Assembly: GCF_001315945.1 (NCBI RefSeq)
Contig: NZ_BBBG01000004.1
Location: forward strand, 62,001 to 126,000
DNA from: Methanogenium cariaci JCM 10550
GTDB lineage: Archaea > Halobacteriota > Methanomicrobia > Methanomicrobiales > Methanomicrobiaceae
Reading direction: 5' to 3'
Length of the DNA stretch: 64,000 bases
Below are positions 20,985-31,994 of this stretch, piece after piece. The notes under the pieces were generated by a model. It was not told the DNA's origin. It was given only the letters and a program-made list of their open reading frames with translations, and searched no databases. The position numbers and the translations under genes are program-made. Each line of letters starts with the position of its first letter. Positions within the stretch are counted from its first letter, which is position 1.

Positions 20985-23900
20985 ATGGAAGATATAAAAC
21001 CCATAACAGAATCGGACAAACCGATACAGAATACCCCTTCGTCTAAAATACTACGCGAATCTTTCCGAAAACGATCTACATACAGTCTGGGGGGGATAGA
21101 TCTCGGATATTCATCGGTTAACGTCTCTTTGATCAATGAAACCGGTCGGATTGCGTTGAGCAAATATGTCCTGCATAAAGGAAATATCCAGGAAACACTG
21201 GCAAAGATTCTTGCAGATATATCCATTGCATACAACACGGATACCATCACCACTGGTGCTGTTACCGGCAGTGAACACCGACTAATAACCTCGCACGGAT
21301 GTATTGAACAGGTAAACGATGTCCCTGCACTGGTCGAGGGAGGCCAGGCAATACAGACGGATCTCTCTTCAATCATTGAAATAGGCGGAGAGTCAGCCAA
21401 ATACATTACCGGGTTTACCAATACCGACCGTTCGGGAATCAGGATATCAATGAATTCCAACTGCTCAGCAGGAACGGGGTCATTTCTGGAAGAACAGGTA
21501 TCCCGGCTCAACCTGACTATTGAAGACTATGCCTCCTATGCCGCACGGGCAACATCGATTCCACGAATTGCCGGAAGATGCAGTGTTTGCAAAAACGGAC
21601 ATCATTCACCACCAGCAGGACGGCGTGCCTGTCGAAGACATTCTGCAGGGACTGGCATACGCTTTGATACGCAATTACCGTAGTGCAGTGATAAAAAAAC
21701 TCCCGCTTGAACGACCCATCCTCCTTGCCGGAGGTGTCGGGAAAAACACGGAGATCGCACGAATCATTGAAGACGTTCTTGAACTCGGGCCGGGCGAACT
21801 GGTTGTCCCGGAATACTGCGGTAACGTCAGCGCCACCGGTGCGGCACTCATAGCACAACGCGACAATATGCAGATCAGCTTTGATACGGTCCGAATTAAT
21901 TCAGGAAAGCCAGCCGTCCCGTACGGCACTGAAAACGGAGATGTGCCGCTTGCCGCTCTCATGCCCTTTGGGAGCGGGGACAGTGAAGGAAAACATTCCT
22001 GCAGTCCTTTCCGCCCCCCCACAAGTACAGCCACGGAATGTTATCTTGGTGTTGATATCGGTTCAACCAGTACAAACCTCGTCCTGATGAACAAAGAATC
22101 CGAAATCATCTCCTATCGCTACTTAAAGACACTGGGTGATCCCGTCGCAGCAGTGCAAAAAGGGCTAAAGGATCTTCAGGCCGAGGTTGGAGACATGGTG
22201 ACCATCATCGGGGGGGCAGGGACAACCGGTTCCGGCAGATACCTGATAGGCAAAATGATTGGGGGGGCCGATGTTATCAAAGACGAAATTACTGCACAGG
22301 CAACGGCTGCAGCGGCCATTGACAATACCGTGGATACTATATTTGAAATCGGAGGTCAGGACTCAAAATATATCAGCATGCACAACGGTGTCGTAACCGA
22401 CTTTCAGATGAACAAAATCTGTGCGGCGGGTACAGGTTCCTTCATTGAAGAACAATTAAAAAAGTTCAATATCCCCCCCATCACTGAATTTGGTGACATC
22501 GCAATTGCCAGCCAGAATCCGGTCAATCTTGGAGAGAGATGTACGGTCTTCATCGAGACAAGCATCGCCACGCACCTTGCCCGGGGAACGCAGATTGATG
22601 ATATTGCATCAGGGCTCTGCTACTCTATTGTCAAAAACTATCTGAACAGGGTCGTCGCTCAAAAGCCAATCGGAGAGAAGATCTTTCTTCAGGGAGGAAT
22701 TGCACATAATCAGGGAGTGGTCAATGCGTTCCGTTCTCTCACCGGAAAAGAAGTGACCGTCCCTCCGTTTTTCAGTGTCACCGGTGCATATGGGGGGGCA
22801 GCGATTCTGGCCAGTGAGGAGATGGGAGAGAATAAAACACAGTTCCGGGGGGGATTTGAACCCGGCCTCTCGATTCTTTCTGTTCAGGATACGGAAGACG
22901 AGAGTGCAAAAACAACGCAGGAATCACCATTCAATACCAGTGTCAATGAGATCATATTTGAAGGATATGACGGTTCGGTTGATGCATCTAAAAAGACCGT
23001 TGGCATCCCCCCCCGGGCACTCTTCACCTATGGTATGTACCCGATGTTCAATGCTTTTTTCAGGGATCTCGGGTTCAATGTGATAATGTCCAAACCTTCC
23101 AGTGAGGAGACCATCCGCCTTGGACAGGAATATTCACTTGATGAAACCTGCTATCCGGTGAAACTGATTAACGGTCACGTGGCGGAACTTGTCGAAAAAA
23201 AGGTGGACTACATATTCTTCCCCCCCGACCTCTACACGGTTCCCCCCCATCCCGGTTCCCATACCCGACAGGACTATGGATGTCCGTATATGCAGCTTGC
23301 CTTTAAGATGGTTAACCGGGCAATGGAGCTTGACAAAAAAGGGATCGTGCTGCTCGCACCCACAATAGGATTCAGCCTTGGAGAAGAGTTTACGATGAAC
23401 AGCTTCATGGAACTGGGCAGGAAGCTGGGAAAGGGTGCTGAAGAGACGAAGCAGGCGCTTCAGAAAGGGATGGGCGCATATATCGCGTTTGAAGAGCGAA
23501 TTCAGGCATCCGGAAAGGAGATTATGCAGAATATTTCCCCAGATGAGAAGGTCTTTGTCCTCATTTCAAAGACATATGGTGTTGCAGATCCCGTGCTGAA
23601 CCTGGGCATTCCTGATCGACTCGCTGATATTGGCTATAAGACAATCCCCTTCTATAATCTGCCGGAATCGGATATCTCACAGGAGCACCCGAATATATAC
23701 TGGCCGTTCGGCCAGCATATTCTTGAAGCGGCCCAGATAGTCAAAGAACACCCGAACCTCTATGCCATATTTCTGACACATCATGGATGCGGGCCCGATA
23801 CCGTTTTTTCACATTATTTCAGGGAGATCATGGACAAAAAACCCTACCTGAATATTGAGGTCGATGAACACTCATCCGGTGTCGGTGTGCTTACCCGGCT

Positions 23901-25128
23901 CGAGGCATTTGTGAACAGTCTCAGGGCAGTCCCCACGGTAGAAGCGGAGAATATGGCAAACTATCCACAACAGGTGGTCCATACGCCTGTAAAGATCTCC
24001 ACCACCCTGAACGGACTTCCTGAGGGCACAACACTCTATCTGCCAAACATCTCCCCCCCTATGCAGACATAATGAGTACATATCTGAAACAGGCAGGAAT
24101 CGATGCAAAACCACTTCCCCCAGAGCAATTCCGCCTCGGTGGATGCAGGAAGGAGATATACAGTGACAAACGAGTATTTCTCCATGACCACACTGGCAGG
24201 GGGGGATGTTGCTCGCCTTACCAGGTCTCCCGAGATTCAGAAGAACAAAGCAGCACTCTTTATTCCCCCCCAGTATGAAGGGGGGGCAGAAGTAGACGGG
24301 CAGTACAGCCGGTTTATCCGAACGATTCTCGATGAAGAGAATAACAGAGAAATTGCCATGGTATCGCCCTACCTGGAGGACATCCTTGCCGGTGACGGTG
24401 AATTATGTGAAAATATCTTTTACACTATGCTTGCAGGAGATATTGTTCGGGCTGCACCACCCAATACCAGAATAATGTACCAGGATCTGATCAACGAATG
24501 GATTCGCACATCCGACCCTGATATCAAATATCTTGAAGATCTTGCAGATACAGTCAGGTTGGCACAAACCACACGGACCTATGAGAAGACCATATGTGCA
24601 ATCGGCGAACCGCAGATCCTCTTCAATGACTATACAACAAACCATACCTTCCGGCGGATTGAAGAACGTGGGCACCGCGTAGTCTACGCCCCCCTCTCTG
24701 AATACATGTGGATGCTCTGGAGAGACTGCACTGAGCAGATAAATGGGGGGGAAGATGCATGCATCGCAAAGCAAAGACTGCGGCGGCTGGAAGATCACAT
24801 CTCCAAAATACACACAAAGTTAGGGGGGGAATTCAGTCCGTTTGAACGAAATCTGAACACTCTGGTGGAGAATGCTGATGCGACGATGGGCTACTATGCA
24901 GGTGCATTTGGCAGATACCGGGGGGGAGCGAAACTTCTGGGAGACGGGCCGAATGTCGATGGAGCGATAACTGTTGCATCTATGTATGAAAATACCGGGA
25001 TTGCCCTTGGGATCCTGCACCCGGCCTTTGCAGATGCCAGTACACCTCCGGTGCTGAACCTGACTTTTGACGGCACCCTGAATGAAAATGATGAGACAAA
25101 GGTTGAATCCTTCCTCCTTTATTTGTGA
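20985..25128 (+). CDS. Fused 2-hydroxyacyl-CoA dehydratase-type activase (two ASKHA domains plus HgdB-like region)
   Basis: About 1,380 residues. Two BadF/HgdC-type ATPase domains are visible. The first has GIDLGYSSVNVSLIN and NCSAGTGSFLEEQ. The second (from about 22040) has GVDIGSTSTNLVLM, GTTGSGRYLIG and ICAAGTGSFIEEQ, with the conserved Cys that ligates the bridging 4Fe-4S cluster. The rest is a DUF2229/HgdB-like part (ALFTYGMYPMFNAFFRDLGF, GCPYMQ, THHGCGPDT). Breaks near 21575, at the C7 run 24053 (5 expected) and at 24115 (C5, 4 expected). The family activates radical dehydratases by ATP-driven electron injection; in methanogens the partner and substrate are unknown. It stands alone with no dehydratase genes beside it. 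Confidence 0.85.
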
Positions 25129-25408
25129 ACCGTTGATGATGAAGATTCTTCGTGGTGCCGCACCTGTCAGTGTGTGCACCATTCGTTTCATGCACAGGTG
25201 TCAGAGACTCTCCTAAAGGTGATATACTGGAAAGTATCCCTGGATAAGAGAATGTCAGTAATAATAATTTGTAATTTGTTATAATCGGATCATAACACTT
25301 ATCTGATTGGTATGATACAATGTCTATTATCAAACGGTTAGATGTAGACTATTGTGTCGACTACGATCCATTTGTACACCACACAAAGCAACCCAACGAG
25401 CAGATAAT
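25129..25408. other. Intergenic region with a 29-codon upstream frame
   Basis: An open frame from ATG 25320 (MSIIKRLDVDYCVDY...) stops in TGA overlapping the PadR start (ATATGA at 25408-25412). Upstream is AT-rich sequence with repeated TGATTGGTATGATA/ATAATCGGATCATAA-like halves that could be the PadR operator. The short frame may be a leader peptide or chance. Confidence 0.3.
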
Positions 25409-25892
25409 ATGAATAACTTATGGAAATTCAGCCTGGAACCAGGCAAAGACAGAGGATTGCTTACCATCATCATCCTTCACTCAATGGAAAAAGAACCAAA
25501 ATCAGGATATGACCTTCTCAAAGAGATCGCGGAAAAAACAAACGGGACATGGGTTCCGAATAAGGGGGGGACATTATACCCAATACTCAAATCACTTGAG
25601 AAAGAGGGACTCATCCAGGTAAAAGAGGTTGGAAAACGCTCAAAAACGATATATGAACTGACTGAATCCGGAGAAAAAACCATCACCGACTTCAGGAACA
25701 AAAAAGAGCAGTCTGAAGATAAACTAAATTTTTTCAAAAAAATGCATCTGGAGATCTTTGGGGGAGGAAAATATCTCTCTCATCTATCTTCTGATGGATA
25801 TCAGATTCTATGCAGAACACCTCCCGGATGAGAAGAAACAGAAGGCAATCGAGCTTCTGAATGGTGTTTTTGAAGAGATCAAGGAGCTTTAG
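25409..25892 (+). CDS. PadR-family transcriptional regulator (one frameshift)
   Basis: Winged helix of the PadR type: LTIIILHSMEKEPKSGYDLL, GTLYPILKSLEKEGLI and YELTESGEKTI, then a C-terminal helical dimerisation region. The frame breaks at a G5 run (4 expected) near 25760. The continuing frame reads MDIRFYAEHLPDEKKQKAIE and stops at 25892. It also has a G7 tract (NKGGTLYP, expected NKGTLYP). First gene of a run with TrmO, FmdE-like, methyltransferase and binding protein, so probably their regulator. Confidence 0.85.
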
Positions 25893-25933
25893 ACCAATCC
25901 GACTGAAGAACGGATACGGAGGTACGAATTACA

Positions 25934-26521
25934 ATGGACAGATCATATACATCCTCAGCAGAATCGGGGGCCACGATCCACATTCTGCCGGTGGGGGGGA
26001 TTATCAAAAACGACGTAAAAAACCCGGCACTTATTGCCAACGAAGACGGACTCAGACTGAATAGCGGTGATGCTTCCTCGCTCCTTAATTTTCAAAATCC
26101 ATTGGAGAGGCTGTCGGAGATCATCGTCGATGAGGATTTTTCCGATCTCCTCGATGGCATCGATGAATACTCACATATTGTAGTACTCTATTGGGGGGGT
26201 CACGAAGTGCCGGAAGAGGGCCGATCCCTGAAACGAGTACATCCCGCTGGCCTCGGTCATTATCCAATGAAGGGAATCTATGCCACATACAGTCCCGCCC
26301 GCCCCCCCAATCCTATCCTCATGACCATTGTCCGCCTACGGGAGAGACTGCAAAACCGACTGATAGTATCGGGTCTGGATGCCATTGACAAAAGTCCGGT
26401 CATCGACATCAAACCGTATGTAGGAGACCTATTCCCGCAGGATGATGTCAGTGTACCCGACTGGATGCAGAGGATCATGGGGAATTCGAAGAAGAGAGAA
26501 ATACGCAGAGGATTACAATGA
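25934..26521 (+). CDS. TrmO/TsaA-family tRNA methyltransferase
   Basis: Protein of 195 residues with the family motifs IIVDEDFSDLLDGIDEYSHI, PNPILMTIVRL and VSGLDAIDKSPVIDIKPYV. TrmO methylates N6-threonylcarbamoyladenosine at position 37 of tRNA using S-adenosylmethionine; archaeal members are less studied and some may act elsewhere. G7 and C7 tracts add Gly in ILPVGGIIKN and YWGGHEVP and a Pro in ARPPNP. Its last codons overlap the next start by four bases (ATGA), so the two are translationally coupled. Confidence 0.85.
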   Translation: MDRSYTSSAESGATIHILPVGGIIKNDVKNPALIANEDGLRLNSGDASSLLNFQNPLERLSEIIVDEDFSDLLDGIDEYSHIVVLYWGGHEVPEEGRSLKRVHPAGLGHYPMKGIYATYSPARPPNPILMTIVRLRERLQNRLIVSGLDAIDKSPVIDIKPYVGDLFPQDDVSVPDWMQRIMGNSKKREIRRGLQ

Positions 26522-27328
26522 ATCAATCAAAACCGAAAGAAAGCGGAACAGCGTTCTGCTCAGGTGTCCTGAATGATCGGACAGTTAAAGAGCTCAGAGA
26601 AAACCCGCGAAGGCAATTCACAGAAGCTATTCGAAAGGCAGATACGGCAACCTGTCTGGTAAAAACCGCAGAAATACACGGTCACTATTGTCCGGGGGGG
26701 AGTGCACTCGGAGTGATGGCCACATTGTACGGGATGGAACAGCTCCAGGGGGGGAACTGCCTCCATTCCGACGGTATCATGGAGGAACTCCTCGCAATTG
26801 TTGAAGTAAATGCCTGTTTCGCGGATGGCATACAGGCTGTTTCCGGGTGCACATTGGGCAATAACTCCCTCATATATCGTGACCTTGGAAAACACGCCGT
26901 CACGTTTGCCATTCGTGGAAGAAAGACAGGGGGTACGAGTACAGGTAAGACCGGAATTTCATCTCTATGTCGAAGAGGCTGCGCCGGAATTTTATCCACT
27001 GATGGAAAAAGTGATCGTCAACCGTACGGGCACCGCAGAGGAGGAGATACGCTTCAGAGAGGTTGCACGTGAGGCAGCGTTTGCACTGATACAGCTCCCC
27101 TTTGAAAAACTGCTCGAGGCAGAGGCCGTCATTCCGGATATTCCGGATTATGCACCGATAACAGGCAGTGTCGTATGTCCCGACTGCGGCGAAGTTCTGA
27201 TGGCGACAAAAGTCAGGCAACGTGGCCTTCAACGAGGGAAATGCTATATGTGTACCCAAAAGTACATTGAGGTCAATGGCCAGGGAATCGTTGAGCGGGA
27301 TCTACGGGGATCCAGAAATAAGTCCTGA
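26518..27328 (+). CDS. FmdE-like protein with C-terminal zinc ribbon (one frameshift)
   Basis: An N-terminal FmdE domain with the metal-binding start HGHYCPG (an extra Gly from a G7 tract) and NACFADGIQAVSGCTLGNN is followed by a C-terminal zinc ribbon (CPDCGE ... CYMC). The frame breaks at a G5 run (4 expected) near 26938; joined it reads RGRKTG then VRVQVRPEFHLYVEE. FmdE-type proteins occur beside formylmethanofuran dehydrogenase or alone; stand-alone ones have been linked to molybdenum or pterin-enzyme metabolism (inference). Overlaps TrmO by ATGA. Confidence 0.85.
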
Positions 27329-27360
27329 TACCAGGATGGTTCATACTACCGAGTTTGCCT

Positions 27361-27986
27361 ATGGACAACAGACAAATCCAGAAAAACGTGTGCCACACCG
27401 GCAGCAGGCACACGCATAAAAAGGGACCGAGCAGTTACTGGATGCATAATCCCGTACGAATTTACCAGGAACTGGACCTCAAAGAGGGGGGGATATCTTC
27501 CTGGACATCGGGTGTGGCTCCGGAGATTATTCGGTTGCCGCCGCACGCGAAGTGGGTATGGAGGGGGGGCATGTATATGCAACGGACATCCAACCACATC
27601 TCCTCGAAGGTCTGCGCACAAGAGCGGCATCCCTCGATCTTGAGAATCTCACGGCAATTTCCTCTGACATTCGAAAACCCCCCTGCCCTTTGATGATAAA
27701 AGCATTGATCTCTGCTTCATTTCCACCGTACTTCACGCAGTCGATCTTGCCGCCATCAGGGAGATGCTGTTTTCGGAGATACACCGTATCCTGAAAACAG
27801 GCGGTCGCCTTGTAATCATTGAATGCAAAAAAGAAGAGGCACCGTTCGGTCCGCCTTTATCGATGCGAATCTCTCCCGAAGAAATTGAGGCATCAGTACA
27901 GAAATATGGGTTTACACCGGCCGGGCTGATTGATTTCGGGTACAACTATATGATATCATTCGATCTGCAGGGGGGGCAAAACGATG
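27361..27986 (+). CDS. Class I SAM-dependent methyltransferase (frameshifted)
   Basis: The pieces give a Rossmann methyltransferase: motif I in the alternative frame reads FLDIGCGSGDYSVAAAREVG, then YATDIQPHLLEGL, LPFDDKSIDLCFISTVLHAV and HRILKTGGRLVIIECKKEE. Breaks occur at G7 near 27487 (5 expected) and C6 near 27678 (4 expected). If the G7 run at 27971-27977 is also 5, the gene ends in TGA overlapping the next ATG (ATGA), the same coupling seen for its neighbours. The class resembles arsenite- or ubiquinone-type methyltransferases; substrate unknown. Confidence 0.8.
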
Positions 27987-29210
27987 AGGTTTCACACCCT
28001 TGCAGTGGTATGCATCCTGATTGCAGCGATATCTGCATCGGGATGCCTCCAGTCGACGGAAAAAACCACGGATGAAATACTCCCCAAGGATCATTTCCGG
28101 TCAGTGACCGACAGCCGTGGGGGGGTTGAAGTGATAGTCCCGGCCGACATTGAACGGGTCGCAACGGTATCCGACGGTCTCGTGGAAGAGGTCATGTTCA
28201 TCCTCGGTGTTGATGACACCCTCATCGGGCTTGGTTCCAACGGACTTCTGTCCGAGTCAGCGTATCAGTATCCTCTTGATGACGGTGGTGAGGCCACAGT
28301 AACCGGAGGAAAAAATGTCGCCCTTGTGCTCTCACCGCATCTCAAGGATCTGCCCTTGTTTATTGACTATGGTGTTGCGATGAATGTGGAAACACTCGCT
28401 TCCCTGGAACCTGATGTCGTCATCATGCGCTTGCAGTTCCGCACTTCTCGGTGGCAGGGATGAAACGGCACAAAAGAGCATTGATATAATTGAATCCCTC
28501 GGCATCCCGGTTGTCGTACTCTACAGCCCGAACTGCTATGAAGATTCGGATCCGACAGCGATATCAGAGGAGATTCGAATCATCGGCCAGGTCTTTGGAG
28601 AGGATGAATCGGCAGAAAAGATCATTTCTGGCTTGATTCGCATTCAACGCAGATACGGGAGAGAACACAGGACGTATCCAAAGGGGAAAAACCAACTGTG
28701 CTGATCTTCGGTCTCTCTCCCATGCACCGGACAGAGACCGCAGCGGGAATTGCCTGGGGATTAAAGACAACCGAATCATACCTGATCGAAGAGATCATCA
28801 ATGCAAAGAATGCCTATCGATCCAATACGGGCTCTTTCCAGGTGGTGAGTACTGAACAGGTGCTCTCGATGAATCCGGATGTCATTATTCTTGGGACTGC
28901 GGCGGGGGGGTATCATCCCCCCCCGGAGGAGCTATACTGCGCCACATACTACACACATCTGCGTGAACTGAGTGCGGTACAAAACCATCGTGTCACCGCA
29001 CTCCCCTTTGCGCCCCGAAACGCCGCACAGCGCCTTGAATATCCACTGGACCTGATGGTCATGGCAAAAACCGTGTATCCGGACAGATTTGAGGATGTGA
29101 AGATGGATGAATGGATGCTTGCATTCTACAGGGAAGTCTATGGCGTTGATGAAAATATAGCAAAAGAGATCTGTGCGGCCCAGCTGATGAACTGGTGTAT
29201 AGAGGAGTAG
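27984..29210 (+). CDS. Periplasmic-binding lipoprotein of a metal-chelate/cobalamin ABC system (frameshifted)
   Basis: Lipobox SASGC after MRFHTLAVVC. Fold of the BtuF/FepB class: DIERVATVSDGLVEEVMFIL, VETLASLEPDVVIMR, ILGVDDTLIGLGSN, then VLSMNPDVIILGTAA and the C-terminal DLMVMAKTVYPDRF. Breaks lie near 28440 and 28650. Members bind iron-siderophores, cobalamin or related chelates and feed a membrane permease, which is not in this window. Placement in a PadR-led operon with FmdE-like and methyltransferase genes suggests metal or cofactor handling. Confidence 0.8.
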
Positions 29211-29216
29211 GTCCGG

Positions 29217-29294
29217 ATGACCGGACCAGCATGGTTCGTAGATTTTCTGACCACATGTGGTTTTGAGGATATCGGCGGATTTTCCGAATCCTAA
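29217..29294 (+). CDS. 25-codon ORF downstream of the binding protein
   Basis: MTGPAWFVDFLTTCGFEDIG ... SES starts 6 bases after the previous stop. It could be a tiny protein or the stump of a lost gene; no homology can be judged by eye. Confidence 0.25.
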   Translation: MTGPAWFVDFLTTCGFEDIGGFSES

Positions 29295-29421
29295 TGCCAG
29301 ACCCCCTCCTTACCGGGGGGGTATCGGGGGGGCAATCACCCGGATGTGCTGTTTGGTGACCCCTGCAAGATGTGGTATACAATTCACATTCATCCGGGCA
29401 AAAATCTCATTATCTAATTAA

Positions 29422-29655
29422 GAAACGTTTAAATAACCCCAAAACATGCTCGCGTCCGGAAATATTGTGTCCACACAGAAGCCCTGAGAGAGCAGATCTC
29501 AGTTGAGACGATACATATGTCCTCCAAAAAATATCTGACAACAGCGACCCCTTAATAGTCCCCGGGAAATCGTAATTTTCGTAAATAAAAGGCATTGCAG
29601 CGATATTTTCTGTGCACGAATAATGAGCAAAAAATACACCCGTTTTACCCTTGGA
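29422..29655. repeat. Dispersed repeat, copy E1
   Basis: About 235 bases that align over their length with 46999-47253. Shared strings include CCACACAGAAGCCC, CCTTAATAG, GCAAAAAATAC and TTTTACCCT. CTGAGA/TCTCAG at about 29483-29501 can pair. It lies at the 3' end of the gene at 29645-30623. See copy E2. Confidence 0.55.
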
Positions 29656-30623
29656 TTTCCAAACGCAGGGAGTCAGAGAGGGGGGGTGAAGAACATGGAT
29701 GATGCAGTAATAATCTGGTTTTTGATATTCATCGGATGATCTGCTCATGTGCAGAGGTAATCTTTCGCTTAGTAGCATTTCTACAGAGCCAATCGGTAAT
29801 GCTGCACATCCCTGTGGGTCTGTTTCACCTCTGATCAGGTTATATATCCCCCCCATCCTCCGGGTGATGTGAATCGCCCCCCCGGGCGCAGCGTAACCGC
29901 CCCCCCCGTTGCTAAATGTTTTAATCCCATACAATGCCAGTTCCTCCTCGCTCAGCCCTTCCGGGTCAGGGAGGGCATCAATGGCTATCTTCCATGTCAG
30001 GGAGACCTCCTCCCCCCCTTGTTCGTCTCTATCACGTCGATAACAGTAGCATTGCAAAAGGAGTCAGGCGGGATCAGGAAATCCCATCTTGTATAATGGG
30101 AGGCATGGGTTGTGGCGGCAAAGGGATTCGTGAATGTCCATTCCCAGTGTACTCGCTGGCAGGTGTTGTCGAGCATCTGCCTGATCACCATTCCGTAATC
30201 CGGTTCGGAGTGCCCACCGAAATAATCCGGGTGTTTGGGATAGGGGGGGTTGACGAGAAGGCGGGTGTTGGGGGGGGTATCAATCCTGACCTCTGCGTGT
30301 TGTCCGGTGATGGCCCGACAATCACCCTCTTCAGAGTGGGCAGAGACATTTCCTAAAATTCTGCAGGAATGACTCCACCTGTCAACACTCCATGTTGAAC
30401 CACAGGCAAGGGTGCTGTTCAGGATGACAGTAACATCCGGCTTACCCTCCGCCGTCCACTCAGCCTGCCGGGATGTCACCTCCCCCCCGCCCGTCCATTC
30501 CGGTGGTTCACCACATTCAACCGGCTCACCCGCGGTGATACTGATCAAAAATAAGAGAATAGCAACAGCGACGAGTACCGTGATGAATACAAGAATCTTT
30601 ACCGGTTTTGTGTTCCTGTCCAT
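29645..30623 (-). CDS. Membrane-anchored secreted protein, Cys-containing (frameshifted)
   Basis: ATG 30623: an N-terminal helix (KILVFITVLVAVAILLFLIS) then about 300 extracytoplasmic residues with several Cys (PVECGEP, LACGSTWS, SHSCRIL, DNTCQRV). Break at the G7 run at 30012-30018 (5 expected), continuing as EEVSLTWKIAIDALPDPEGL. If the G7 run near 29683 is also 5, the protein ends SDSLRLEIQG at 29645, exactly where repeat E1 begins. Without that correction the frame runs on through the repeat to 29410. Family not recognised. Confidence 0.6.
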
Positions 30624-30898
30624 ATTATCGTATTTTCAGTTGGGATGCTTTCGATCTGTTCCGGTGACTGTTTTGGAAATAGATTCAATTCCTTACAAAT
30701 GATCCGTGTGTTATCCACCACCATAAATATAATTGGCACAGTATGAGTCCTGTGCGAGCGAACCGTATATACAGGATGCTGTCTGGGGGGGGATTTCGAT
30801 CAGGCCCCATGAAGAATAGACCCTGCGATACGGAAATCGCCATCCATTCTTTGCGAAGGAGCGTCGTCAAAAAAGAATCCGGCGGGATGATTCTGATA

Positions 30899-31831
30899 TC
30901 AGTTTCTCCAGCCGTCTGCGGGTACGGTAATGAGAAAGTCTGCTCCCTCTCCTTCGATACCGACTTCCGATATACCGATCTCCGTTATCGAAAGAATTTC
31001 CCGTATTAAAAAGAGGCCCACCCCCCCGGTGTTTTTGCCAAAGCCTTCCTTAAATATGGATGATTTAATCTCATCCGGAATGCCGGCGCCATTGTCTTTG
31101 CAGTGGATGTGAAGGGATTCTTCCGATCCTCTTTCACAGAATATACTAACACGGGTGGTATGTTCCCCATGACGAACGGCGTTTTCGATGAGATTATAGA
31201 TCGCTTTGGGAAAAAGAGGATCCGCATAGATTTCAACGTCGCAGGCAGCATCCGTAACAAGTTCAACCGGTGACGTCTCTGCTAATGCACGCATCTCTTT
31301 AAAGATCCCCGCAACAGTATACCACTGAGGTTCGTTACTGCCCAACCCTTCATACACTCCGGTAAAGTCAATCATGTTCTCAATCGATTCGAGTTCATTG
31401 AGTATGATGGAGACGTATTCCTTTGTCTTATGATCATCTGAATATGAAAGGACTTCAGATGTGAGATAGATGGCCTGAATCTTGTTTTTGATGTCATGTC
31501 GCGTGATACGGGTCAGCAGCAATAATTTTTTGTTGGCTACGGTTAACCTTCTCTCGGCATCCATTCTCAGTCTTACTTCATTTTTATATTCAATCCAGCG
31601 CCGTACGGAAAATATCATCAGCGCGAATAACAGGATAAATGATGCCACGATGATTTCGTCAAGTTCATACGATTCATACGCGATACACCATATGTAGATC
31701 AGTTCAAAGGCATCAACCGAAGCGGCAAGATAAAAGGAGATACTACTGAGGATAAATAATAACAGGACTTCAAGTATTATTTTGTCAGGAAGTGTGTCAA
31801 AGAGTCCTTTAATGCCTTTCTCTCTTCCCAT
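30899..31831 (-). CDS. Two-helix membrane histidine kinase
   Basis: 310 residues: two transmembrane helices (about 18-36 and 58-76), a short coiled linker (LRMDAERRLTVANKKLLLLT), a HisKA-like motif with phospho-acceptor His in TRITRHDIKNKIQAI, then HATPase_c with N box NLIENAVRHGEH, G1 KDNGAGIPDEI and G2 TGGVGLFLIREI. No long sensor domain. No receiver gene beside it on this strand; the receiver at 36530 could be a partner. It is intact, with a single G7-derived Gly (TGGVGL). Confidence 0.88.
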   Translation of the reverse strand: MGREKGIKGLFDTLPDKIILEVLLLFILSSISFYLAASVDAFELIYIWCIAYESYELDEIIVASFILLFALMIFSVRRWIEYKNEVRLRMDAERRLTVANKKLLLLTRITRHDIKNKIQAIYLTSEVLSYSDDHKTKEYVSIILNELESIENMIDFTGVYEGLGSNEPQWYTVAGIFKEMRALAETSPVELVTDAACDVEIYADPLFPKAIYNLIENAVRHGEHTTRVSIFCERGSEESLHIHCKDNGAGIPDEIKSSIFKEGFGKNTGGVGLFLIREILSITEIGISEVGIEGEGADFLITVPADGWRN

Positions 31832-31994
31832 ATCATATGATTATGAAGTATGGATATAGAGAGGTTATTGTTTAATGCGCAAGAGACGATTCTTTTGAGA
31901 ATCGCAGATATTCAGCCCAATATTTCATTACGTATGATCTTCATTATCAAATGTCAGTGTGGACAATACTATTTTCCCTTGGAAATGGTTTGGG

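Noticed and set aside
29300-29340. C5/G7 hairpin as terminator
   Set aside because: The stem is made of suspicious homopolymers and lacks a T-run, so I do not call it.
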